A DNA stretch of 21,006 bases from a virus. The translations under genes and the position numbers were made by a program. Shown here in pieces: positions 8,501-15,386 of this stretch. The stretch is taken from IMG/VR virus record IMGVR_UViG_3300029922_000331, positions 1 to 21,006 of that record; one strand, given 5' to 3'. Position 1 is the first letter of the stretch. Every line of letters starts with the position of its first letter. The notes beneath the pieces are model-generated. The model ran no database searches. It was not told the origin of the DNA and saw nothing but the letters and a program-made list of their open reading frames with translations.

Positions 8501-9266
8501 ATTGAAAGCGGCGCCGCTTGCCGAAGACGTTATCAAGGACGTGACACAAAAAGGAATCCTGAAAAGTGTTGCACGCGGCACCGCAGAAGCCGCTGCAAAA
8601 GCAGCCGCAAAAACCACAGCAAAGTTCATTCCTGGCGTCAATATAGCCATGTTGGCTGTATCCGCAAAGGAAAGATATTCCAGTGGTGATAAAGTCGGTG
8701 CATCAATAGACACAGCATCAGCGGCAATGGATGCTGCGGCAATAGCCTTGGCGGCGTCTGTCATTGGTGCACCAGCGGCACCGATCCTGGAAGGTCTAGC
8801 CGATGGTATGCAATTTCTAATGATGGGCTATGACGCACTTGGTTTTGGACAAGGCGGTGACAAAAAAGAAGATAAACCTACCGAAGCAACACCAGAACCT
8901 GCTCCGGAACCAGCCATTCCGGTAGATTACAAAAAACAGGAAGAGCAGCAGGCGGCATTCGATAAAGATCACGCCAATAAATTCGTTCCGGAAGAACGCG
9001 GTATTAATGAGCAATTGGCGGACCAAAGCAGCAATAAAGGTAACTTTATCGAATTGGCGAAACTTCATAACAAAAATCTTCGTGAAGTTCAGCAGAAACA
9101 ACTTGATGCCGACTTGAGTTCAAATTCACCAACAGTGCGATTGCTGGCTGAAATCCTGGACTCTTTGAAACAGCAAACTGGCATTGCGGTGCAAACCGCC
9201 GCTCAAGCCGCTGACCAACAGGAAAAGAGCCTCCGCTTGCAGAAAGAAGCCAAAGACCTGATGTGA
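5508..9266 (+). CDS. Probable tail tape measure protein
   Basis: This is a 1252-residue Ala/Lys/Asp-rich helical protein. Hydrophobic stretches lie near residues 98-118 (GLKGFVAGLAGGAMFVSLIEG), 564-600, 676-700 and 1067-1110; a basic Arg/Lys/Glu linker follows a Gly run near 625-675. Long helical proteins with scattered hydrophobic segments are typical of tape measure proteins, and the neighbour is the frameshifted gp26/gp51 pair, matching the usual chaperone/tape-measure pairing. It is about twice the length of T4 gp29 (590 residues), which would predict a longer tail. Residues 350-402 are duplicated at 705-757, and a 47-residue unit is repeated from 855. No lysozyme or peptidase motif was seen. 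An elongated baseplate or internal virion protein is the alternative. Confidence 0.6.
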   Translation: MEQHEIDSLVAAISRNNKELFVGFGKIMGASKNDAKHPAGNKYAADKIIADLYRSGDKESKKHKTRVGASIAKFDAQINHYTNSIKRLSGGVDEVIHGLKGFVAGLAGGAMFVSLIEGSMHLAKSYQKMTDIGQTFGGSMLEMARSAGEAGLPLDEFAAMLKRNSTVAAVLADSNTQTGRSLGSLQKSVRDSLRPMGFYGMSIGQLADLTGDYAETLRLQNSSTFRNKDATSKSVAQFAKDISDFSAVTGKSRDDIAKATNAALQDVSLVNSHLTDAQTKALTTATAFMASIPGETGAMLAKGLAQTVGLGLVWMTDVGKELASVGATGIMSAMQDAADKIKTGKFDAKDEGEYYDRIKKAANENTDTLKILASQGNAGAKLVLEMAQQMNSISREDWVKKQESMKGFTALMSSLEEALSTVTGAFREAFYGALQGVEGSVGNIAPVVEKLKLVATRLGAAFGSLVASAFSPKNIKAAGDFIDKFIDKLPDAATAVKNFLQGFIDFATDDLPSIVDNLKTLGHWIGVTADVIAKIVDFIHGFWSGVITPEKGEDGKDKPNHKADFLTGLTVIAGGLLVKSLIGSLLGAGKSFLGNLLGMSARKVNIKAQVVNVNGGSGGSGGGGGEDDNRRETPEEKERKKKQEEERRRTGGQREEKGPRRTGRQRVGDHIGRNKGKYGAALLGVGGIAALVASSSSAHAAEVRDEGEYYDRIKKDVNEHADTLKILASQGDADAKLTLEMASQMNGISREGWVKKQGLADKEKRPDDEKDDNDRDDDDNGGNADEGEPARPAGVGDVLDKVEDLGGLVMAGASVFPLAKAATTAIVGTVKKVSGMGTAANDAAAKTANAADKTAEMVDATSARVAGAADATAKTTTEAVGSASDIAKATAKTTADATGKAAEMADATSARVAGAADATTKTTTEAVGSASDIAKATAKTTTDATGKAAEMADATSARVAGAADATLKTATDATGKTAEIAGNATDASKVIKVPEAATLKAAPLAEDVIKDVTQKGILKSVARGTAEAAAKAAAKTTAKFIPGVNIAMLAVSAKERYSSGDKVGASIDTASAAMDAAAIALAASVIGAPAAPILEGLADGMQFLMMGYDALGFGQGGDKKEDKPTEATPEPAPEPAIPVDYKKQEEQQAAFDKDHANKFVPEERGINEQLADQSSNKGNFIELAKLHNKNLREVQQKQLDADLSSNSPTVRLLAEILDSLKQQTGIAVQTAAQAADQQEKSLRLQKEAKDLM
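6555..6714 (+). repeat. Dispersed repeat copy 1 in the tape measure gene
   Basis: This 160-bp segment encodes DEGEYYDRIKK through REDWVKKQ. It recurs, in frame and at the same length, 1065 bp downstream. By hand count about 140 of 160 bases match. Confidence 0.85.
7620..7779 (+). repeat. Dispersed repeat copy 2 in the tape measure gene
   Basis: This is the second copy of the 160-bp segment, beginning directly after the hydrophobic, signal-like stretch that ends AHAAEV. Differences from copy 1 are single-base substitutions without indels, so the duplicate has kept its reading frame. Confidence 0.85.
8070..8438 (+). repeat. 141-bp (47-codon) tandem repeats in the tape measure gene
   Basis: Two full units (8070-8210, 8211-8351) share the core ATSARVAGAADAT followed by KTTTEAVGSASDIAKATAKT. 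A third unit (8352-8438) lacks 54 bp, exactly 18 codons, from its middle. A degenerate fourth start (AEIAGNATDA) follows. All length changes are multiples of three, so the frame is preserved. The encoded repeat is Ala/Thr-rich and should form amphipathic helix. Confidence 0.9.
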
Positions 9267-9321
9267 TAACTTTCTTTTGACGAAAACAATTCTGGTTATG
9301 TCAGACCTTAATTTCGTTGAG

Positions 9322-9329
9322 GCTAAATA
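9322..9329 (+). promoter_or_regulatory. Late promoter variant (GCTAAATA) for the portal gene
   Basis: GGCTAAATACCAT lies 34 bp upstream of the portal start, in a 97-bp gap after the tape measure gene. It matches the 5467 element over nine bases, and the ACC that follows resembles the extended T4 late consensus. Confidence 0.5.
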
Positions 9330-9363
9330 CCATATAATTCTCAACAACGGGCTTTCATAAACC

Positions 9364-12300
9364 ATGTCCTGGAAAAAGTATTTTCGCTCTGTCGCCCCAA
9401 CATCATCATCTTCAAACCAGCTTTCGCCTTCAACTGACGGCGCAGCCATTGGCACAAACTCCAAATTTTCTTCATACCTTCCCGAAGTCTACGCCGGACA
9501 TCCTCACCGTATCCAACGCTATTATCAATACGACGATATGGATAAAGATTCTGATATCAACGCCGCACTTGACACAATTGCGGATTTTGCCACACAAAGC
9601 GAAGAACAAAACGATACGCCATTTGAAATCGTTTATAACGGTGAAGCCAATGAAACGGAAATCAAGCTGCTGAAAGCCGCGATGGACAAATGGTGCAAAC
9701 TAAACGATTTCCGCTCCAAACTATGGTTCATGTTCCGCAATACCATCAAAAATGGCGATTCCTTTTTCCTGCGCGATCCGGAAACCTTCGAATGGTTGTG
9801 GATTGACCACTTTATGGTCGAAATGGTGAAGGTCGATGAAACTGACGGCAAGGAACCGGACGAGTATATTATCCGTGGTCTCGACTATAATAAACAAGCC
9901 AAGTTCGGTAGCATCGCCGCCGACCCTTCCCAATACCGTATGCCACTTGGAGCCGCCAATATTGGCGGCTCCCGACCATCATCCTCCCCGGCATCCGGTC
10001 CAACCGTGTTTGCCCTTTCCGGCTCAACAGCGGACCAACGCCAGCGCCGGCAACTGTCGGGACAAAATGACCAGCTATACGTTGTCGATGCCAAAAGTGT
10101 CATTCACCTGTCGCTCAGCGTCGGCATGGATATCAATTGGCCGTTCGGACAAAGCATTCTGGAACCGATTTTCAAAACTTACAAACAGAAGGAATTGCTG
10201 GAAGACGCCATTATTATCTATCGCGTCAGTCGCGCACCGGAACGGCGTATTTTCTATATTGATACAGGGCTTATGCCACCAGCACGCGCCAAGGCTCATA
10301 TTGAGCAAATGAAAAACGAAATTCATCAGCGACGTATCCCAAATCGGAGCGGCGGTGGAAGTTCTATCTTAGATGCAGCCTTTAACCCATTGAGTACAAT
10401 GGATGATTACTTTTTTTCGGTTGGATGTTTCCGGCTTAATACGGGCGTGCCTCTCTTGGACGGCAGAACATTGACATTTGCTGAGATCATTAATGAATTT
10501 AACATCGGTAAGGTCAATTACGTTTACTCGATGAACAAAAACACCCACGAATTTGAGCCAGGAAAAATCACTTGGGCAGGCTTGACGCGAAAGAATGCGG
10601 AGATGGTGCGGGTGACGTTGGACAACGGCGAGTATGCAGACTGCACCCCAGATCATCGCTTCATCACCCGCAATGGGTGTGAAGTGCACGCGGAAGACTT
10701 GCAGCCCGGAGACTCATTGATGCCACTTTACCGCTTCGCATCGTTTACCGGCAAGAAGCAGAAAACGGCAAAATGTGAACGATATCTTTCCAACGCTACC
10801 GGTAAGCGCAAGTTTACCCATCTTGCCGTATGCCCGAAGCCGCCAGGGAGAGATTTTGTTGTTCATCATATCGACTTTAATGAGCAGAACAACAGCCCAA
10901 ATAATCTTGTTGTGATGTCCTGGAAGGATCATGCGCGTTTGTCAAAGGCGTTGCAGGACGCGATTACCAGTGACGTTGAAAAGCACGCGGATTCGCTTCG
11001 TAATTTGAACAACGCGAGGGTAATGACATTTACCCCCGACATGTTTGCGAGGCTCGTCCATTTCTACAGCCGTGGGTTCCAAACCTTCAACGAAATTGGC
11101 TCGGTCTTGTCTGACGATGAGACTTTTCGGAATTTATTTTCTGCCGCGAACGCGAATACAAAAATGAATGAGGGAAGTGGGGAGAAGCTTAGCAGGCTTA
11201 TGTTGTCCCGCATCGTTCAACAAGGGGGTTATAATAGCTGGCGAGACTTTCGTGCCAGTTCCACAAATAATCATAAGGTCGTATCCGTTGAACGGCTTGT
11301 TGAGCGTGAGGATACCGCCGACATTACCGTTGAAAGTGCATCCGATAGTCACATCTTTGCGCTTTCGATAGGGGTCTATGTCCATAACTCTGAAGGAAGG
11401 GGTTCCCGAGTCGAAACACTGCCGGGCGGGGAGTGCTTTGCGCTTGATACCAGGATTGTCCTGCTTGATGGCCGGTCGCTTCCGCTACAGGAAATTATTG
11501 CCGAATTCGAGCAGGGCAAACAGTTGTGGACCTATAGCTGCAACCCCGAGACCGGTGCGGTTGTTCCCGGCATGATCAACTGGGCAGGTGTTACGCGCAA
11601 AAATGCCCAGATGGTGAAACTTACGCTGGACAATGGGAAGACGGTAACGGTTACACCGGATCACAAATTTCCGGTTCAGGGACGTGGCGTTGTGGAGGCT
11701 CGGGACCTGACGCCGGAAGATTCCCTTTTTCCGTTTGAAACGCGCAGGCAGGTAATTAAGGAAGGACGCACCAAGGATTATCTTCAGGTTTTCGACTCGT
11801 CCACGAAAAATTGGGTCTACGTTCATAGATTGGTTGCTGATTATTTCAAGGGTCACCAACTGGTGAAAAAGACGGTTTTTGATGGCGCCTATCAGGATGC
11901 CTCCAAAACCACCGTTCATCATATTAATTTTGATCGGTTCAACAACAACCCGGAAAACCTCACTTGGGTGAACCATAAGGACCATTACAAGTATCATACA
12001 GCAACTTTGAACGAAAACTATGGGCATCTCGCCCGTGAAGGTTTGATGAGGTTCTTTGCATCCCTTACAGAAGAACAAAAACAGGTCCGCAATCAACATA
12101 TGAGCGACAAAATAAAAGCATCAATTGCCCGTAAAACAGAAAGCGAAATGGCCGAGTTTATTGCTCAATCGACCGCAAATCTCAAAAATGGTCACGCGAC
12201 AGAGCGACAGTTGTGGTTGTTGCAAAATGACCCCTGTGATTTTGTTTTTGCTGTTAGGCACTTGAATGTCATGCTGGAGAACAGGGGAACGACGTGGAAG

Positions 12301-13428
12301 GCGGTCAGGGATAAAGCGATTGCCGGGCAGAAACCTCGGATGACGAAGACCCTTAAAACTGATATTAAAGTTATTCAAGATGTAGCACTCCATTTTAAGG
12401 CGGGAGCGGTATCGCTACCCGATATGATCCAAAGTCTTAATTCTGACGCTGGTTTCATCGAACATCTTGCGTCATTAAACCAGAAACGCCACCATCTTGG
12501 CAAAGCTGACCAAATCAGCTACACACAATTGGTGTCCATTCTCCAGGACAATGGCTATGATTCGTGGAAGGCATTTAAGGCAGCCGGCGCCAATTTCAAT
12601 CATAGGATTGTCAGTATCGAATGGCTCGACCAAAAACAAAATACCGGAACGGTGACAATTGACGGTGCAGAAATCTTCCACGATTATCACACCCTGGCGT
12701 TGGACGTGGGAATATATTCACAGAATTCTTTGGGGGAAATTTCGGATCTAAGTTTCTTCAGCAAAAAGTTAGCACGCGGATTGCGTATTCCGCCGTCATA
12801 TTTGTCGATCGGTGAAGACCAAAACGCCCCAATTGCCTTCAATGACGGTAAACTTGGCGCCGCGTTGATTCAGGAATTCCGTTTCAATAAGTATTGCATG
12901 CGTATCCAGAGCCTATTGTCGCCAGTCTTTGACAAAGAGTTCCGCGCTTTCCTGGACCGTTCAGGCATTGAAATCGACCCTAACCTGTTTAGCGTCCGGT
13001 TCAATCCGCCACAGAACTTTACCAAATACCGTCAGATTGAGTTGGATACTCAACAGGTCGGTGTTTATACCCAACTTGCCGAAAACAAGCGTTTGTCGGA
13101 ACGCTTCAAGCTCAAGCGATTCCTGAACCTTACTGATGACGAAGTCCTTGAGAACGAGACCATGTGGGCGGAAGAGAATGCCGCCAAAATCAAGAAATCA
13201 ACCGGTGAAACCCCAGCCGATGACACCGGCGATCAGGGTCTGTCTACCGTTGGCGTACGGAGCCCAGGCATGGATATGGACATGGGTGAACCGCCAGCCG
13301 AGGGCGGTGAAGATATGGCTGGCGGCGTCCCTCCAGAAGGCGGTGACGCTGGCATGGCATCAGCGGCAGGCGGCGCTCCACCAGCCGCAGGAGGGGCAGG
13401 CGCTCCTGGAGGCGCTCCCCCCGGATAA
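9364..13428 (+). CDS. gp20: Portal vertex protein (gp20) interrupted by two inteins
   Basis: The 1354-codon frame is a T4-type portal with two in-frame inteins. N-extein residues 1-354 include HRIQRYYQYDDMDKDSDINA, LEDAIIIYRVSRAPERRIFY and STMDDYFFSVG. A 15-residue middle extein, SEGRGSRVETLPGGE (676-690), and C-extein 1122-1354, starting SLGEISDLSFFSKKLARGL, complete the conserved portal core (compare the family's GRG...TLPGGxxLGE). After splicing the portal would be 602 residues, near the 524 of T4 gp20 plus a Gly/Ala/Pro-rich tail. The portal forms the dodecameric DNA entry ring and nucleates prohead assembly. The stop TAA is embedded in a downstream late promoter. No frameshift is visible, so both inteins look able to splice. 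Confidence 0.93.
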   Translation: MSWKKYFRSVAPTSSSSNQLSPSTDGAAIGTNSKFSSYLPEVYAGHPHRIQRYYQYDDMDKDSDINAALDTIADFATQSEEQNDTPFEIVYNGEANETEIKLLKAAMDKWCKLNDFRSKLWFMFRNTIKNGDSFFLRDPETFEWLWIDHFMVEMVKVDETDGKEPDEYIIRGLDYNKQAKFGSIAADPSQYRMPLGAANIGGSRPSSSPASGPTVFALSGSTADQRQRRQLSGQNDQLYVVDAKSVIHLSLSVGMDINWPFGQSILEPIFKTYKQKELLEDAIIIYRVSRAPERRIFYIDTGLMPPARAKAHIEQMKNEIHQRRIPNRSGGGSSILDAAFNPLSTMDDYFFSVGCFRLNTGVPLLDGRTLTFAEIINEFNIGKVNYVYSMNKNTHEFEPGKITWAGLTRKNAEMVRVTLDNGEYADCTPDHRFITRNGCEVHAEDLQPGDSLMPLYRFASFTGKKQKTAKCERYLSNATGKRKFTHLAVCPKPPGRDFVVHHIDFNEQNNSPNNLVVMSWKDHARLSKALQDAITSDVEKHADSLRNLNNARVMTFTPDMFARLVHFYSRGFQTFNEIGSVLSDDETFRNLFSAANANTKMNEGSGEKLSRLMLSRIVQQGGYNSWRDFRASSTNNHKVVSVERLVEREDTADITVESASDSHIFALSIGVYVHNSEGRGSRVETLPGGECFALDTRIVLLDGRSLPLQEIIAEFEQGKQLWTYSCNPETGAVVPGMINWAGVTRKNAQMVKLTLDNGKTVTVTPDHKFPVQGRGVVEARDLTPEDSLFPFETRRQVIKEGRTKDYLQVFDSSTKNWVYVHRLVADYFKGHQLVKKTVFDGAYQDASKTTVHHINFDRFNNNPENLTWVNHKDHYKYHTATLNENYGHLAREGLMRFFASLTEEQKQVRNQHMSDKIKASIARKTESEMAEFIAQSTANLKNGHATERQLWLLQNDPCDFVFAVRHLNVMLENRGTTWKAVRDKAIAGQKPRMTKTLKTDIKVIQDVALHFKAGAVSLPDMIQSLNSDAGFIEHLASLNQKRHHLGKADQISYTQLVSILQDNGYDSWKAFKAAGANFNHRIVSIEWLDQKQNTGTVTIDGAEIFHDYHTLALDVGIYSQNSLGEISDLSFFSKKLARGLRIPPSYLSIGEDQNAPIAFNDGKLGAALIQEFRFNKYCMRIQSLLSPVFDKEFRAFLDRSGIEIDPNLFSVRFNPPQNFTKYRQIELDTQQVGVYTQLAENKRLSERFKLKRFLNLTDDEVLENETMWAEENAAKIKKSTGETPADDTGDQGLSTVGVRSPGMDMDMGEPPAEGGEDMAGGVPPEGGDAGMASAAGGAPPAAGGAGAPGGAPPG
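10426..11388 (+). mobile_element. Intein 1 in the portal, HNH homing-endonuclease type (321 aa)
   Basis: The intein runs from Cys355 (CFRLNTGVPLLDGR) to Asn675, with terminal HN followed by Ser +1. Hint-domain blocks are visible: block A at the start, block B as TPDHRF, and block F/G as SHIFALSIGVYVHN. In the middle HHIDFNEQNNSPNNL (from H501) is an HNH nuclease signature, so this is a mobile rather than a mini intein. Removal joins ...YFFSVG to SEGRGSR.... All catalytic splicing residues (Cys1, block B His, His-Asn, Ser+1) are present, so splicing is expected. Confidence 0.92.
11434..12726 (+). mobile_element. Intein 2 in the portal, HNH homing-endonuclease type (431 aa)
   Basis: The intein runs from Cys691 (CFALDTRIVLLDGR) to Asn1121, followed by Ser +1. 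Block B is TPDHKF, and HHINFDRFNNNPENL (from H852) is the HNH signature. The end, HTLALDVGIYSQN, has Gln in place of the usual penultimate His, a known but less common variant that can slow Asn cyclisation. It is clearly related to intein 1 (both carry WAG[LV]TRKNA and TLDNG) but about 110 residues longer, mainly after the HNH region. Confidence 0.92.
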
Positions 13429-13431
13429 ATA
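13424..13431 (+). promoter_or_regulatory. T4-type late promoter (GATAAATA) overlapping the portal stop codon
   Basis: GATAAATACC spans the portal stop codon TAA (13426-13428). It is 33 bp upstream of the small core gene, the same spacing as other late promoters here. Confidence 0.6.
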
Positions 13432-13464
13432 CCAAGCGACACACACAATTTTGAGCAAACCGCC

Positions 13465-13710
13465 ATGCGACTTTATGAACTAGACAGGAATGATCTGCAA
13501 ACTGGTTATTATGATCCTGCCGATGACAAGATGAACGTTCGTCAACCGACTGATACTCGTAAATCGCGGTTGTTCCTCAAGGATATCAATCGTTTGAAAA
13601 GAATGCGTGCCATGCAGAAACTGGAAAATCTCAAGCGGCAGGATTTGCTCGGAATCATGTACTCGACGCCGGAGGAGCCCGCTGGTGGTGCCGGTGGCAT
13701 GGGTTTCTGA
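13465..13710 (+). CDS. Small prohead-core-region protein (gp67-position homologue)
   Basis: An 81-residue protein directly follows the portal. Its core, KSRLFLKDINRLKRMRAMQK followed by ENLKRQDLLGIMY, is a basic helical motif I recognise from a small conserved ORF after the portal gene in many T4-like phages. The C-terminus is a Gly-rich tail. In T4 this position holds gp67, an 80-residue prohead core protein; sequence similarity to T4 gp67 itself is not obvious, so the role is inferred from location and size. It is preceded by its own late promoter. No LxE-(A/G) cleavage site was seen. Confidence 0.7.
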   Translation: MRLYELDRNDLQTGYYDPADDKMNVRQPTDTRKSRLFLKDINRLKRMRAMQKLENLKRQDLLGIMYSTPEEPAGGAGGMGF

Positions 13711-13712
13711 TA

Positions 13713-13961
13713 TTACGGACTGATCTTCGCGACCCCGGTGCAATGCTCCATCAGGGATATCAGCGCAGCCTCCTCCTCACAGCCCTCGGGCAATATCAGC
13801 ACCGCTTCCTCAGGCAAGCCATACAGCGCCATGGTGCGCAAAATGAATTTGCGCACGCCGCGTTCCTCAAGCCAGTCAGTGATTTCGTCCATCACCGCAT
13901 CATCCTGGCTGATGTCGAACGTTAAATGCGAGCCCCAATTGTTGTCCATCTGAAAATACAT
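13713..13961 (-). CDS. Hypothetical 82-residue acidic protein
   Basis: The frame encodes MYFQMDNNWGSHLTFDISQD, then a mostly helical acidic region (DEITDWLEERG, EGCEEEAALISLMEH). I do not recognise the family. It lies on the minus strand, convergent with the small core gene with only 2 bp between stops, inside an otherwise plus-strand head cluster. An internal start at Met5 is possible. Candidate late promoters on this strand are TATAAATA at 14077-14084 and the poorer GATATATA just upstream of the gene. No transmembrane segment or catalytic motif is visible. Confidence 0.55.
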   Translation of the reverse strand: MYFQMDNNWGSHLTFDISQDDAVMDEITDWLEERGVRKFILRTMALYGLPEEAVLILPEGCEEEAALISLMEHCTGVAKISP

Positions 13962-14011
13962 TTTTAGGTGCCGGATCTATATATCAAAACCACGAGAATG
14001 TCAAATTATGG

Positions 14012-14019
14012 CATAAATA
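14012..14019 (+). promoter_or_regulatory. Possible late promoter (CATAAATA) upstream of the acidic core gene
   Basis: GCATAAATATCC on the plus strand matches 7 of 8 positions of TATAAATA. It is about 107 bp upstream of the acidic core gene, further than the usual 30-35 bp, so the nearer ACTAAATA at 14060 may be the main promoter. Confidence 0.35.
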
Positions 14020-14059
14020 TCCAAAAACGGCATATTTCACAAAGGGTTTCAGCCCGATA

Positions 14060-14067
14060 ACTAAATA
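14060..14067 (+). promoter_or_regulatory. Late promoter variant (ACTAAATA) for the acidic core gene
   Basis: ATAACTAAATAAG carries the same CTAAATA core as the tape measure and portal promoters. It lies 59 bp upstream of the acidic core gene start. Confidence 0.4.
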
Positions 14068-14076
14068 AGTCTGACG

Positions 14077-14084
14077 TATTTATA
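14077..14084 (-). promoter_or_regulatory. T4-type late promoter (TATAAATA), minus strand, possibly for the 82-aa gene
   Basis: The minus strand reads GTATAAATACG, an exact TATAAATA. It is flanked by a 5-bp inverted repeat (TGACG at 14072, CGTCA at 14088). The nearest minus-strand gene begins 116 bp downstream. Confidence 0.4.
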
Positions 14085-14125
14085 CAGCGTCACAAACTTG
14101 CAACTGTTTTTGGAGAACTGAAATC

Positions 14126-15211
14126 ATGCGTTCCATTTTAGAGAAGGCTATCGTTAGTTTATTGAACGAGAATAACGACCAAGCTGAGGCGCTGTTCCAT
14201 AAGTTTATGGTCGAGCGTGCGCGCCAAATTCATGAATCGCTCCGTCAGGGTGAGGAAGTCGTGCTTGCCGAGGGCTGGGACGACGAGATTTCTTCCGAAG
14301 AATATTTCAGCGATGATGACCTCGACGGCGTGGAAGACGCCACGGATGACGTTGGTGACGCTGCCACAGATGTCGCTGACGCTTCCGGCGACCTCGCAGA
14401 CGCTTCCGCAGACCTTGGTGATGACCTTGGTGATGGCGGCGGTGAAGACGCCTCCGCAGACCTTGGTGATGACCTTGGCGCTGGTGATGATTTGGGCGGT
14501 GAAGGCGAAGAAGGCGGTAATGGCGAAGTCGTTGATCGTCTCGATGACATCGAAAGCCACATTGAGGAACTGACCGCCAAATTTGAAGAAATGATGGCGG
14601 AACTCGATGGCGGCGAGGGTGAAGACATTGATGGTCTTGCAGGTGTTGGCGATGTTGATGCTGGCGAAGGCGATGTTCCTGATTTTGGAGGCGACGGTGA
14701 AGGTGATGAACCGGATGGCGACGAAGAACTCCCTGAGCCGGCAGAAGATGAAGGCGACGAGCCTCCTGTCGATGACGATGACGATGATGAAGTTACCGAA
14801 GGCGATGAAGGTGGCAACACTGATGATGATCTCGAAGACATTACAGAGAGTGTGATGGCAGAACTTGAAAAGATCAGCGTCACCATGCCGGACGGCAAGG
14901 AAAGCGGCACTGGCAAGTCGGTTACACAGAACAACAAGTCTATTCTGCCAAACAATCCCCCGGACAAGCGTCAGGCTGGCGAACCGGTTGTGATCAAGAG
15001 CACAAACCATACTGGTTATGAGCGCGAGACACCGCCGACAAGCAAGGATACCGGCGCCGGAATGCCAAAATCACGCACGAACGTGAAAGCGAAAGCAAAT
15101 CAGTTCCAGTCAACTGTTCCGGCTGGTGGTGACAAGGGAGCACTCCTGCATAAGGATTTCGCTGGCGGGACCAAAGACACCAAATCTCCGGTGATTCAGG
15201 TGAAGAAGTAA
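14126..15211 (+). CDS. Highly acidic prohead core protein
   Basis: The N-terminus (LEKAIVSLLNENNDQAEALF, then HKFMVERARQIHESL) resembles core proteins located between portal and protease in T4-like phages. Residues about 50-240 are an extreme Asp/Glu/Gly low-complexity region with repeated DASADLGDDLG. The C-terminal third is basic and better conserved in character (SVTMPDGKESGTGKSVTQNN, KSTNHTGYERETPP). A gp21-type cleavage site, L47-A-E|G50, separates the N-terminal helix from the acidic region. In T4, core proteins gp67/gp68 help shape the prohead and are cut by gp21. The start has a GGAGAA ribosome site, and a strong terminator follows the gene. Confidence 0.7.
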   Translation: MRSILEKAIVSLLNENNDQAEALFHKFMVERARQIHESLRQGEEVVLAEGWDDEISSEEYFSDDDLDGVEDATDDVGDAATDVADASGDLADASADLGDDLGDGGGEDASADLGDDLGAGDDLGGEGEEGGNGEVVDRLDDIESHIEELTAKFEEMMAELDGGEGEDIDGLAGVGDVDAGEGDVPDFGGDGEGDEPDGDEELPEPAEDEGDEPPVDDDDDDEVTEGDEGGNTDDDLEDITESVMAELEKISVTMPDGKESGTGKSVTQNNKSILPNNPPDKRQAGEPVVIKSTNHTGYERETPPTSKDTGAGMPKSRTNVKAKANQFQSTVPAGGDKGALLHKDFAGGTKDTKSPVIQVKK

Positions 15212-15240
15212 TATTTTTTTCCGGCAATAAAGTAACTATA

Positions 15241-15275
15241 ACAGGGATGGGGCATCACACCCATCCCTGTTTTTT
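15241..15275 (+). terminator. Rho-independent terminator after the acidic core gene
   Basis: A perfect 11-bp stem (ACAGGGATGGG / CCCATCCCTGT) with an 8-nt loop is followed by a run of T. It lies 30 bp after the stop and before the protease promoter, so it separates two late transcription units. Confidence 0.9.
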
Positions 15276-15345
15276 GTACGGTAGGTATTAATTTCAAATG
15301 AATCGGTCGCTTTTTGTCACTTAAATGTAGTCTTTCTGCTAAAAG

Positions 15346-15353
15346 TATAAATA
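15346..15353 (+). promoter_or_regulatory. T4-type late promoter (TATAAATA) for the protease-scaffold-capsid unit
   Basis: AGTATAAATATTGCT is an exact T4 late core, placed 34 bp before the preferred GTG start of the protease and 70 bp after the terminator hairpin. It probably drives protease, scaffold and capsid genes together. Confidence 0.7.
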
Positions 15354-15386
15354 TTGCTGTGGGATTTTTATTTTGGGAAGTTTCCT

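Noticed and set aside
7634-8764. 376-codon open frame on the minus strand inside the tape measure gene
   Set aside because: It is antisense to the Ala/Thr-rich repeats, whose GCx codons leave the opposite frame free of stops. It is low-complexity Ala/Ser/Val and has no ribosome site.
14159-15010. 283-codon minus-strand frame opposite the acidic core gene
   Set aside because: It mirrors the GAT/GAC/GAA-rich acidic repeat region as Ile/Val/Phe runs. The plus-strand frame has homologue-like ends, a ribosome site and a terminator.
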